From assembly GCA_040219575.1 (NCBI GenBank), contig JAVJSD010000120.1, positions 124,001 through 188,000 of the forward strand: DNA of 64,000 nucleotides, given 5' to 3'. Position 1 is the stretch's first letter. Each line of letters begins with the position of its first letter. Position numbers and translations under genes: made by a program. Origin of the DNA: JAVJSD01 sp040219575. Its GTDB lineage: Bacteria > Planctomycetota > Planctomycetia > Pirellulales > Pirellulaceae. The notes under the pieces are model-generated. The model worked only from the letters and a program-made list of their open reading frames with translations. It searched no databases and had not been told where the DNA came from. Positions 8,382 through 23,656 of this stretch are shown in pieces.

Positions 8382-9824
8382 TCACGGAACGCGCGGGATC
8401 GGTTGCTGGCGGCTTTGATGCTGCTTTGGCCAGGCGCTGTGGAAGACGGGGCCCGGGCCGGAGTCGCGGACTTGCTCCAGCCAGATCACGCCATCGACCG
8501 GCGCGCTGTTGCCGCGCGTGGCGATCAGGTCCGGCAGGCCGTCGCCGTTGACGTCATGGCCGACGATCGCGTCGTACATGCCCTGGGCGCGGCACGAGAT
8601 GTCGTGCCGCGTCCACGGCCGCGTGGGGTCGTCGCCCTGCTGGAACCAGGCCAGCCGACCGCACGGCGTGCCGGGCTTGACGATCGATGTCGCATCGACC
8701 CGCCGCCGCGTGTAGCTGTAGCCGCCCACGAACAGATCGAGGCGGCCGTCGCCGTCGACGTCGGCCAGCGCCAGGCCGGTGGCGTGGTCGGGCAGGATGT
8801 GTCCGAGATAGTGCCGCGTCCACGCGTCGTTCAGATCGGCCGGCTGCCGCAGCCAGAACAACCCGCCGTTGTGTTTCGTTTCGGTGACGATGTCGGTGCG
8901 GCCGTCGCCGTCGAGATCGGCCAATTCGAACATGAAGCCGCTGCTGGCCGATTTGTCGCTCCGGCGCATTTTCACTTGTTCGCCGCCAATGCTGACGACA
9001 GGCGGCGTGGGGAGCGTGAACTTCCCTTGAAGCAGCGTATGCGTCCGCCACTTTTCTTCCCACCGTAGCTGGTCGCCCAGATTCTCCAGCAGCGCGATCT
9101 TCGATTCCCCGCGGCTGCCGCCGAGTACGTCCAGGTCGCCATCGCCGTCGATGTCGACGGCCCGGATATTGATCGGCATCCGGCAGACGCCGATCGTTCG
9201 CCTCCGCCAATCCCGCGGATCGGTAGGCCGACCGATGCAGTGGAAGCTGGCCCACTCCGTGCCGCCCTTGTTCGCGCCGAGGATTTCGAGCCTGCCGTCG
9301 CCGTCGAGGTCGCCCAGGTCGACGCGTATCCAACTGCCGCCTTCGGCTTGCCTCGAGACGATCGCCGTGCGTCTCCATGCCGACATGTCGCGGGGCGATT
9401 CGGGCGACTGGAAATAGACCAGGGCGCCGCTTTCTCCGCAGGCCACGATGTCGGGTCGGCCGTCGCCGTTGACGTCGCCGACGACCACGTCCTCGGCGCC
9501 GCCCACCACCGTGTCGGACTCGCGCGGCTCCCCATCGGCAGGCGAGAGTGTGCGGCTTTCCCAACGATCCGGCTGTTCGCCGCCAAACGAGATGCGAACC
9601 GGCTGCCCGCAGTCTTCGTGAACGGCGGCCACATCGAGACGGCCGTCGCCATCGAGATCGGCCACCGCCAGTCCGTCCGCGCCGCGCAGGGGGAGTCCGG
9701 CCGACTGGCTGTCGTCGATGCGATGTTCTCGCCAACGGATCGCGGGAATGACCTCGTCGGCATGGGCGAACGCAGCGCCCACCAGCAACATCGCCGGGAA
9801 ACAGCAATTCGCCATCTTCTTCAT
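8382..9824 (-). CDS. Exported FG-GAP/VCBS beta-propeller protein
   Basis: The 480-residue protein has a signal peptide (MKKMANCCFPAMLLVGAAFAHA). It carries seven calcium-binding-type repeats with the core D-x-D-GDG-x-x-D: DLDGDGRLDVA, DVNGDGRPDIV, DLDGDGRLEIL, DIDGDGDLDVL, DLDGDGRTDIV, DVDGDGRLDLF and DVNGDGLPDLI. Seven repeats fit one integrin-like seven-bladed propeller. Such proteins are secreted and usually bind calcium, other proteins or polysaccharide. The start at 9824 is chosen because MKK leads straight into the signal peptide; an in-frame ATG at 9861 would extend it by 12 residues. Neither start has a strong ribosome binding site. Confidence 0.85.
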   Translation of the reverse strand: MKKMANCCFPAMLLVGAAFAHADEVIPAIRWREHRIDDSQSAGLPLRGADGLAVADLDGDGRLDVAAVHEDCGQPVRISFGGEQPDRWESRTLSPADGEPRESDTVVGGAEDVVVGDVNGDGRPDIVACGESGALVYFQSPESPRDMSAWRRTAIVSRQAEGGSWIRVDLGDLDGDGRLEILGANKGGTEWASFHCIGRPTDPRDWRRRTIGVCRMPINIRAVDIDGDGDLDVLGGSRGESKIALLENLGDQLRWEEKWRTHTLLQGKFTLPTPPVVSIGGEQVKMRRSDKSASSGFMFELADLDGDGRTDIVTETKHNGGLFWLRQPADLNDAWTRHYLGHILPDHATGLALADVDGDGRLDLFVGGYSYTRRRVDATSIVKPGTPCGRLAWFQQGDDPTRPWTRHDISCRAQGMYDAIVGHDVNGDGLPDLIATRGNSAPVDGVIWLEQVRDSGPGPVFHSAWPKQHQSRQQPIPRVP

Positions 9825-9950
9825 TTTGAACACCGGCCTTGCGAGCAGTGCGCGTTGCATGAACAAGGGCGATGAACACCGCAGTTCATCACCGACACAG
9901 ACGTGATCCATTCTATCGTGTTCAATCACGCTCTCGTCACCGCCACACCA

Positions 9951-10056
9951 GCCCGAAGCGTAAGATCGTAAGCGAGGAGGACCGCCGAAAACGGCTCCAT
10001 CTCGCTTCGCGCGGTTCGTAACGGCGGCTCGAGACGCCTCGCTCACGCTTCGGGCT
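9951..10056. repeat. Dispersed inverted repeat (GCCCGAAGCGT family)
   Basis: The left arm GCCCGAAGCGTAAG...GCGAGG (9951-9977) is complementary to CCTCGCTCACGCTTCGGGC (10037-10055). The left arm contains an extra internal copy of a short GTAAG/GATCG motif. It lies upstream of the minus-strand FG-GAP gene in the long 9825-10705 gap. Confidence 0.65.
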
Positions 10057-10117
10057 AGCCTTCCTTTTCTCAGCAATCTCAGGGGCGCCCAGTCGGTGAT
10101 TGCCACGTTCAAAGTAA

Positions 10118-10177
10118 GGCAGGCTTCCAGCCTGCCAGCCAACGCATGGGCGCCCAACGGCAGGCTGGAAGCCTGCC
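10118..10177. repeat. Dispersed palindrome (GGCAGGCTTCCAGCCTGCC), two copies inverted
   Basis: A 19-bp palindrome at 10118-10136 recurs in inverted form at 10159-10177, so each copy and the pair can all form hairpins. A third copy of the same 19-mer lies inside the uvrA coding sequence at 11436-11454. A CGCGCG-AAAAA-CGCGCG hairpin follows at 10206-10222. Confidence 0.8.
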
Positions 10178-10468
10178 CTACGGCGCACTCTTTACACGTG
10201 AAATGCGCGCGAAAAACGCGCGAGCACGGCTAGGATGAACTTGGAGGGGCGTCGCATCCCCGGCAGTTCAACCGCCTGTCGGCGCATGGAAGACACGTCG
10301 CGGGTATTGGTGAATCGAACAGGGCGCAATAGCGATGGGGCTTGTGGCAAATGGTGGTGAATTCACCGCTCAATTCACCGGATCGGGCAGGACGTCCCCG
10401 GGGGTGGTGGTGAATTGGAGGCGGTTTCACCATGGCGGCGGCTGCCTCGCACTCCCTTCAACAACCAG

Positions 10469-10485
10469 CCCTCCGGAGGGTTTTT
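10469..10485 (+). terminator. Possible terminator-like palindrome upstream of uvrA
   Basis: CCCTCCGGAGGG (10469-10480) is a perfect palindrome followed by TTTTT (10481-10485). The stem is short (four pairs with a four-base loop), so termination is uncertain, and it may be another dispersed repeat. It lies 220 bases before the uvrA start, in a region that also has repeated GGTGAATTCACC-like palindromes (about 10355-10380). Confidence 0.35.
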
Positions 10486-10705
10486 CAGCGAGGTTTTGGC
10501 AGGCAACCCACTCGCTTGTGCGTCGTGCTTGTATCGGCGACCGGCGATTTTGGCTCGACAGGCGTTTCGGCTATCTGTTCGATTCTTGGGGGCTGTCCTA
10601 CAATGCGCAGTTCGGCCGATCGCGGCGGCGAATGCTGCGACGCCTGAACGTTTAGGGACGAACAAAGGCCTGCCTGACCCCGCAGGGGGGTTCACAAATC
10701 ACGCC

Positions 10706-18028
<7,323 letters not shown>

Positions 18029-18040
18029 TTGCGAACTGGT

Positions 18041-18063
18041 ACGACGGACGTCCTCGTTCGTCG
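18041..18063. repeat. Dispersed palindrome after uvrA
   Basis: ACGACGGACGTCC...CGTCG forms an imperfect palindrome 12 bases after the uvrA stop. The remainder of 18029-18332 has no clear gene and is visibly less GC-rich than its surroundings. It may serve as the uvrA terminator region. Confidence 0.45.
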
Positions 18064-18332
18064 AAGTCGCGATGCATCAGCGGCCCGACGTCCTTCGGGG
18101 GCGCAGTTTGCTTACGACGGACAAAACGATGTCGACAAGCGATGTCGTACGTCGTTGGGAACTGCGCATTTCCTCGCGCTTCACGTACTTCTCATATTTC
18201 TCGTTTTCTATCCCAGCCATGTACCCCATGTTGCCGATAGTTACTTCTGCCGAAACTCTTCCCATTCACCCGCACCTTCCCCACGGTGCGAGTTTCTCTG
18301 AGCCACCCAAGCTAACAGGAGCGTGACTGCCC

Positions 18333-18629
18333 ATGCCGAGCGGTTGCCCAAAGATAACCAACCTGGAACAACTGAGAACTTACGTTTACGAAACCCTTTG
18401 TCAGCAGAACGACTTCGAGCCCGGCGCCTTTGATCTGACCGAGCGATACCTGATTCGCGACGGAATTGCTTGCGGCATCTACTTTTGCCTACACGGCCCA
18501 CGCAGCGTCAAGCTGTGCGCCATTTGGGAGACCGACCGCAACACGATTCTGTTTTACGGTTCCACGGGGGAACGAACTTCGAAGACGCAGCTACGGAATT
18601 GTTTGGTCCTGGCCGCAGGCGCTGCATGA
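18333..18629 (+). CDS. Small conserved-looking cytoplasmic protein
   Basis: The 98-residue product has no signal peptide. The ATG at 18333 follows AGGAG (18317-18321) at 11 bases. The sequence is well structured for its size: GIYFCLHGPRSVKLCAIWE and TILFYGSTGER read like beta-strands of a small alpha/beta fold. Codon use looks like that of real genes, unlike the flanking gaps. I believe similar proteins (MPSGCPKI..., ...HGPR.VK..AIWE..RNTILFYG..GER) occur in other planctomycetes, but I have no function to give. It lies 107 bases before csrA on the same strand, which may or may not be meaningful. Confidence 0.65.
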   Translation: MPSGCPKITNLEQLRTYVYETLCQQNDFEPGAFDLTERYLIRDGIACGIYFCLHGPRSVKLCAIWETDRNTILFYGSTGERTSKTQLRNCLVLAAGAA

Positions 18630-18665
18630 GGCGGCGTCGGTCGACCGGGTCCCGTGGTCATCCGC

Positions 18666-18695
18666 TTGGCATACAGATGACCACTAATGTACATT
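18666..18695 (+). promoter_or_regulatory. Candidate sigma-70 promoter for csrA
   Basis: TTGGCA (18666-18671), an 18-base spacer and TACATT (18690-18695) lie 42 bases before the csrA ATG. The match is moderate. An AATGTACATT palindrome (18687-18696) overlaps the -10 element. Confidence 0.4.
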
Positions 18696-18736
18696 CATAC
18701 ACAGCCACATTCATCATACGACACGGAGGTTGGCAA

Positions 18737-18916
18737 ATGTTGGTACTTTCGAGGAAGGAAAGCGAGCGGATCCGCCTAGGTGATTCGATTGTGCTCACGG
18801 TGGTTCGCGTTTCCGGCGACAAAGTGCGCCTCGGGATTGATGCCCCGTCCGACTTGCTGGTTCTGCGGGAAGAACTGGAACCCTTTGGTCAAGACGAGAC
18901 GGCGACGGCTCCCTGA
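18737..18916 (+). CDS. csrA: CsrA carbon storage regulator, RNA-binding
   Basis: The product has 59 residues, the normal size. It has the CsrA layout MLVLSRKESERIRLGD-SIVLTVVRVSGDKVRLGIDAP-SDLLVLREEL, including the conserved MLVLSRK start, GD after strand 1, VRLGI-AP, and the RNA-contacting Arg in LREEL. CsrA dimers bind GGA motifs in mRNA leaders and change translation or stability. The ATG has a strong GGAGG (18725-18729) eight bases upstream. No fliW or flagellar gene is adjacent. Its own leader contains GGAGG, so autoregulation is possible but not shown. Confidence 0.95.
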   Translation: MLVLSRKESERIRLGDSIVLTVVRVSGDKVRLGIDAPSDLLVLREELEPFGQDETATAP

Positions 18917-19100
18917 GCAGCTTGCGAAGTAGCGGAGCAGCTACGGACAAGCCGCGCCCTGGAAACCGAACGAACTGCATCGAGATCGCCAGCGCCATCG
19001 CCAACATCTGGCAAGCGACCGACGAGCGGCCAACCCGCGGACGTCGTCCTTGACCGACTGCGATGCCGGCCGGTGCGATCGAGAGTGGGACGCGACGCTG

Positions 19101-19198
19101 CAACTGAACGTACATTGCAACTGAACGTACATTGCAACTGAACGTACATTGCAACTGAGCGTACATTGCAACTGAACGTACATTGCAACTGAACAGCG
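19101..19198. repeat. 17-bp tandem repeat array beside csrA
   Basis: Five direct copies of CAACTGAACGTACATTG (19101-19117, 19118-19134, 19135-19151, 19152-19168 with one A-to-G change, and 19169-19185) are followed by a partial sixth copy. A 17-bp period cannot maintain a reading frame, and the array is not plausibly coding. There are no spacers, so it is not a CRISPR array. It resembles an iteron-like or minisatellite array. Confidence 0.9.
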
Positions 19199-19274
19199 CG
19201 TCACACCGACCCGGCGATTACCGCCCCGCCGGTGTGACGCGTCTGGCGTTTCTTGCGGACCCCTCTAAAGGGTC
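19198..19274 (+). terminator. Two consecutive hairpins after the 17-bp array
   Basis: GCGTCACACCG (19198-19208) pairs perfectly with CGGTGTGACGC (19230-19240), an 11-bp stem with a 21-base loop. GACCC (19258-19262) pairs with GGGTC (19270-19274) around a seven-base loop. No T-run follows either, so these are structured elements and possibly a terminator for csrA. Confidence 0.4.
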
Positions 19275-19346
19275 GGTCTGTCGCTCCAGCTGGTCGTAAT
19301 TTACCCGACCCGTGTTTCTTCACGCGGAATTCTCTCGGGTGGACAT

Positions 19347-19375
19347 TTGACAAATCAATGAATACTGATTATTGT
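19347..19375 (+). promoter_or_regulatory. Sigma-70-type promoter for the DUF1501 gene
   Basis: A perfect TTGACA (19347-19352), an optimal 17-base spacer and TATTGT (19370-19375) lie in an unusually AT-rich patch. Transcription from here would give a leader of about 200 bases before the ATG at 19580. This is the best sigma-70 match seen in the window. Confidence 0.6.
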
Positions 19376-19579
19376 CACAGTCCCGAACAACGGCGCTTCG
19401 ACCAGCCTTAAGCGGCGGTCGTGGCGCGCCCTCCCGCCGTTCACGCCGAATTTTGTCACACCCTGACGTCCTCGTGCCCATAGATGGGGAAGGAATCAGT
19501 GTGTGGTCCAGCACCCACCCTCCCCTTCGCAGAGATGTTTCGCGCAAGGGGAGACTTCTAGCAACACGGAGAGACTTCT

Positions 19580-20881
19580 ATGAAATGCCGGGGAAATGTG
19601 CTCAGTCGTCGCGGCTTTCTTTCGGTTGGTGCGGCCAGTGGAATCGGACTTTCCTTGGCCGATCTGCTTTCGCGTCGGGCTCAGGCCGAACAGAAGCACT
19701 ACGACTTTATCGAGGCCAAGGCCGACAGCATCATTCACATTTACCTTCCCGGTGGCGCTGCGCACCAGGAAATGTGGGATCCCAAGCCGTTTTCGCCGCT
19801 GGAGTACCGCGGTGAAATGAAAACGGTCAAGACCGACACGGGCGAAGTGTTCTGCGAAACGCTGCCCAAGACGGCCAAGATCGCCAGCAAGATCGCCGTC
19901 ATTCGCTCGATGACCCACGGCGAAGCCGCTCACGAGCGCGGCACGCACAACATGTTCACCGGCTATCGACCCAGTCCCGCGCTGCAGTTCCCCAGCATGG
20001 GCAGCGTGGTCAGCCACGAGTACGGCCCCCGCAAGAATCTGCCGCCGTACGTCTGCATTCCCAACCAGCCCAATCAGTTCGCCGGTCCTGGCTACCTGAG
20101 TTCTTCGTTCGCGCCGTTCAGCCTCGGCGCCGATCCGGCGAGCAGCGGGTTCCGGGTGCAGGACTTGAATCTGCCCAACGGCGTGGATGACGCGCGTTTC
20201 TCGCGTCGCCGTTCGGCCCTGGAAGCGGTCAACGACTACTTCGCCCGCAAGGACAAGTCGGACAAGGTCGGCGCCATGAACACCTTCTACGATCGGGCCT
20301 ACAGCCTGATCAGTTCGAAGGAAGCTCGTGAAGCGTTCAATATCGACGCCGAGGACGCCAAGCTTCGCGATCAGTACGGCCGCAATCAGGCCGGTCAGCG
20401 GATGCTGATGGCTCGCCGCCTGGTGGAGGCGGGTGTTCGCCTGGTGACGTTGACCTACGGCGGCTGGGACATGCACAGCGGCATCACCGCCAGCATGCGT
20501 CGCCAGATGCCCGACTTCGATACGGCCTACTCGATGCTGATCAACGACCTGGATCAGCGCGGCCTGCTGTCCCGCACGCTGGTGATGGTCTCCAGCGAAT
20601 TCGGCCGCACGCCGAAGATCAACCAGACCGCCGGCCGCGACCACTGGCCGAAGGTGTTCAGCGTGGCGTTGGCGGGCGGCGGCATCAAGGGCGGCATGAT
20701 CTACGGATCGTCCGACGCCACCGCCACCGAGCCGGACTTCGATCCGGTTGGTCCCGCCGATTTGGCGACGACCGTCTACAACCAGTTGGGCATCGTGGCC
20801 GACAAGGAGCTGATGGCTCCCGGCGACCGCCCGATCGAGATCGTCGACGGCGGCAAGCTGATCAAGCCGTTGATCGCCTGA
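19580..20881 (+). CDS. DUF1501 family protein, Tat-exported
   Basis: The 433-residue product has a twin-arginine signal (LSRRGFLSVGAASGIGLSLADLL) and an ALA-like cleavage region (RRAQAEQ). It shows the DUF1501 landmarks: IYLPGGAAHQEMWDPKPFSP, SKIAVIRSMTHGEAAHERGT, TLVMVSSEFGRTPKINQ and GRDHWPKVFSVALAGGG. In planctomycetes DUF1501 genes accompany DUF1549/DUF1553 and PSCyt genes, as here, where PPC, DUF1549 and PSCyt1-WD40 genes follow in the same direction. A hairpin terminator directly follows, so the gene may be transcribed alone from the 19347 promoter. Confidence 0.92.
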   Translation: MKCRGNVLSRRGFLSVGAASGIGLSLADLLSRRAQAEQKHYDFIEAKADSIIHIYLPGGAAHQEMWDPKPFSPLEYRGEMKTVKTDTGEVFCETLPKTAKIASKIAVIRSMTHGEAAHERGTHNMFTGYRPSPALQFPSMGSVVSHEYGPRKNLPPYVCIPNQPNQFAGPGYLSSSFAPFSLGADPASSGFRVQDLNLPNGVDDARFSRRRSALEAVNDYFARKDKSDKVGAMNTFYDRAYSLISSKEAREAFNIDAEDAKLRDQYGRNQAGQRMLMARRLVEAGVRLVTLTYGGWDMHSGITASMRRQMPDFDTAYSMLINDLDQRGLLSRTLVMVSSEFGRTPKINQTAGRDHWPKVFSVALAGGGIKGGMIYGSSDATATEPDFDPVGPADLATTVYNQLGIVADKELMAPGDRPIEIVDGGKLIKPLIA

Positions 20882-20893
20882 GCATGACGACTA

Positions 20894-20934
20894 AAATGGG
20901 TGCGTCGGCTGCAAATTGGCCGGCGCACCCATTT
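20894..20934 (+). terminator. Terminator hairpin after DUF1501 gene
   Basis: AAATGGGTGCG (20894-20904) pairs exactly with CGCACCCATTT (20924-20934), with further internal GC pairing, and a T-rich ACTTTTATCC follows. It is placed 12 bases after the DUF1501 stop. Confidence 0.75.
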
Positions 20935-21037
20935 ACTTTTATCCGCATGACGGAACATTCCCGGCGCCGCGGCCAACCGGCCGCTTGACCTACTGCGCCG
21001 ATCTGCTCACCCCTTTCGATTCCGCAGGTATGCCGAC

Positions 21038-23488
21038 ATGAGTCGAATCGCCCCACGCTGTTTTGCCCCTGCCTTGGCTGCGGCCCTACTGCTGCTTCCT
21101 TCGGCTTTATTCGGCATGGATCCGCAGTTTTCTTCAATGCGACCGCAAGGAGTGCAGCGCGGCGAAACCGTCGAGGTTCAGATTCGCGGCGCACGCCTGG
21201 AAGACATCGAAGAGCTGCTGTTGTATTCGCCGGGCATCTCGGTCGAAGGGCTGGAGGCGGTCAACGCCACGACGGTCAAGGCGAACTTCAAGGTGGCTGC
21301 TGATTGCCGGCTCGGCATTCACGCCATGCGGCTGCGAACCAAGACCGGCGTGAGCGATTTGAAGACCTTCACCGTCGGCGCCCTGCCGCCGCTGGAGGAA
21401 GTAGAGCCCAACAACGAATTCACCGAGCCGCAGCCGATTCCTTTCGACGTCACCGTGCAGGGTGTCGTTCAGTCGGAAGATGTCGATTATTTCGTCGTCG
21501 AGGCCAAGCAAGGCGAGCGGATCGTGGTGGAGATGGAAGGACTGCGGCTCGGCAACACCGAGTTCGATCCTTACGTGGCAATTCTCAATCAAGAGCGGTT
21601 CGAACTCGCCCGCAGCGACGACGCCTCGCTGCTGTTTCAGGATTGCCTCTGCGCTCTGACGGCGCCCGAGGACGGCAAGTACGTGATTCAGGTCCGCGAG
21701 AGCGCCTACGGCGGCAACGGCAACTCGAACTACCGCATCCACGTCGGCCATTTTCCCCGACCGGTCGCGATTCTGCCCGCCGGCGGTCGTCCGGGAGAAT
21801 CGATCGAAGTCACCTGCATCGGCGATGTGGGCGGACCTTTCACGCGCAAGGTGACGTTGCCGACCGAAGGCGACAAATTTGAGTTGTTCGTCGAGAATGA
21901 ATTCGGCATCGCCCCGTCGCCCAATGTGCTCCGTATCGCCGACCTCGACAATTTCATGGAAGTCGAGCCGAACGACGACCGCACGGCCGCCTCGCCGGCG
22001 GCCGGCCCCGGTGCGCTCAACGGCGTGCTGGAGAAGCCTGGCGACGTCGATTACTTCAAGTTCACGGCCAAGAAGGGCCAGCGCTACGAGATCACCGTGT
22101 TCGCCCGCGAGCCGCTCCGTTCGCCGCTTGACAGCGTGCTGACCGTCTATCGCGCCAATGGCGGCCGCCTGGTGACCGGCGATGATCAGGGCCGCAATCC
22201 TGACAGTGTGGTTCAATTCAACGCCCCCGCCGACGAGGACTACTTCGTCGAGATTCGCGACCATTTGGGCGCGGGCGGCCCGCGCTACGTGTACCGAATC
22301 GAGATCGCGCCGAGCAAGCCATCGCTGGTGATGAATATTCCCGAGCGCCGCCGCTACGTGGCGACCACGCTGACCGTTCCCAGCGGCAACCGGATGGCGA
22401 TGATGGTCAACGCCCGCCGCACGGGCTTCCGCGGAGAATTGGCGGTGGAATTGGACGGCCTGCCGGAAGGCATGACCTACCAGGCCCTGCCCATGGCCGA
22501 CAACCGCAACGACACCGCCATCCTGTTCACCGCCGCGCCCGGGGCGAAGACGGGCGGCGCTCTGGCCGGATTGATCGGCCGCACCACCGACGATCAGAAC
22601 ATCGTCGGCAAACTCGATCAGCGAACGATGCTGGTGCGAGGTCAAGGCAACAACGACGTCTGGGGGCATAACGCCGAGCGGTTGGCGGTTTCTCTGGCCG
22701 AGGCGATCCCCTACAGCGTCGAAATCGTGCAGCCCAAAGTGCCCCTCGTTCGTGATGGCTCGATGAACCTCAAGGTGGTCGCCCGGCGAGACGAGGGCTT
22801 CACGGGACCGATCAACTTGCGAATGCTGTACAACCCGCCGGGCATCGGGGCGTCTACCTCGATCAAGATCGAAGAGGGGCAGACGGAAGCCTCGATTCCG
22901 CTGACGGCCAACGGCAACGCCACGATTCAAACCTGGCCGATCATCGTGTTGGCCACCGCCCGTCACGGCGACGGAACGGTGGAAGCTTCCACGCAGGTCG
23001 CCGAGTTGGAGGTCGCCGATCGCTTCTTCGACCTGGCTATTCAGAAGTCGGCTGTCGAACTGAACCAGGAAGGCGTGGTCGTCGTGAACGTGGCGAAGAA
23101 GGTCGACTTCCCGGAAACCGCCGAAGTCGAATTGCTCGGACTGCCCGCCGGCACGGCGGTTGTTTCGGAGACTCCCAAGTTCACGCAGGACAGCACGGAG
23201 TTCACCTTCCGCGTGAAGGCCGAGGAGACCGCCCGTCCCAACACCTACAAGTCGCTGGTCTGCAAGGCCACGTTGGTTCGCAACGGCGAGCCGATCACGA
23301 CCACCATCGGCGGCGGCGAGCTACGCGTTGACAAGCCGCTTCCGCCCAAGGTGGCGGCGCCCGCCAAGCCCGCCGAGAAGAAGCCCGAGGTTCAGAAGCC
23401 CGCCGAGCCCGCCAAAAAGGTGCTCACCCGCCTCGAGCAATTACGGCTCGAGAAAGCCAAGGAACTCGAAAAGCAGCAGGGCGAGTAG
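21038..23488 (+). CDS. Exported multi-domain protein with PPC domains
   Basis: The 816-residue protein has a signal peptide (MSRIAPRCFAPALAAALLLLPSALFG). An IPT/TIG-like N-terminal sandwich is seen in RPQGVQRGETVEVQIRGARLED. Two pre-peptidase C-terminal (PPC) beta-sandwich domains follow, each opened by an E-x-EPN motif (EVEPNNEFTEPQP near 123, EVEPNDDRTAASP near 309) and containing DVDYFVV or DVDYFKF. The rest is beta-rich and may contain further Ig-like domains. The C-terminal 50 residues are a Pro/Ala/Lys tail ending in a charged helix. There is no peptidase domain, so it is a surface structural or binding protein. Its position suggests a job with the DUF1501 and DUF1549 proteins. Confidence 0.85.
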   Translation: MSRIAPRCFAPALAAALLLLPSALFGMDPQFSSMRPQGVQRGETVEVQIRGARLEDIEELLLYSPGISVEGLEAVNATTVKANFKVAADCRLGIHAMRLRTKTGVSDLKTFTVGALPPLEEVEPNNEFTEPQPIPFDVTVQGVVQSEDVDYFVVEAKQGERIVVEMEGLRLGNTEFDPYVAILNQERFELARSDDASLLFQDCLCALTAPEDGKYVIQVRESAYGGNGNSNYRIHVGHFPRPVAILPAGGRPGESIEVTCIGDVGGPFTRKVTLPTEGDKFELFVENEFGIAPSPNVLRIADLDNFMEVEPNDDRTAASPAAGPGALNGVLEKPGDVDYFKFTAKKGQRYEITVFAREPLRSPLDSVLTVYRANGGRLVTGDDQGRNPDSVVQFNAPADEDYFVEIRDHLGAGGPRYVYRIEIAPSKPSLVMNIPERRRYVATTLTVPSGNRMAMMVNARRTGFRGELAVELDGLPEGMTYQALPMADNRNDTAILFTAAPGAKTGGALAGLIGRTTDDQNIVGKLDQRTMLVRGQGNNDVWGHNAERLAVSLAEAIPYSVEIVQPKVPLVRDGSMNLKVVARRDEGFTGPINLRMLYNPPGIGASTSIKIEEGQTEASIPLTANGNATIQTWPIIVLATARHGDGTVEASTQVAELEVADRFFDLAIQKSAVELNQEGVVVVNVAKKVDFPETAEVELLGLPAGTAVVSETPKFTQDSTEFTFRVKAEETARPNTYKSLVCKATLVRNGEPITTTIGGGELRVDKPLPPKVAAPAKPAEKKPEVQKPAEPAKKVLTRLEQLRLEKAKELEKQQGE

Positions 23489-23502
23489 TCTGTAGCCAGT
23501 AG

Positions 23503-23559
23503 CGGAAGTCGCCAGACTTCCGAAATCCAAGCCGACTGCCGGAGCTCTGGCGAGCTCCG
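23503..23559. repeat. Two perfect dispersed palindromes
   Basis: CGGAAGTC-GCCA-GACTTCCG (23503-23522) and CGGAGCTC-TGGC-GAGCTCCG (23540-23559) both have perfect 8-bp arms, and their four-base loops are complementary to each other. They occupy the 168-bp gap between the PPC and DUF1549 genes and may double as transcript-end or processing structures. Confidence 0.75.
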
Positions 23560-23656
23560 CGACAATCCACGCCTCCCGGATAGCGGGAACCCGATCCAAC
23601 CATCGCACCACAACTCGAGCCCCCCGACTCGGGACGTAGGAATCAAGGAGAGAACC

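Noticed and set aside
19101..19198. CRISPR array
   Set aside because: The 17-bp repeats are contiguous without spacers and no cas gene is present.
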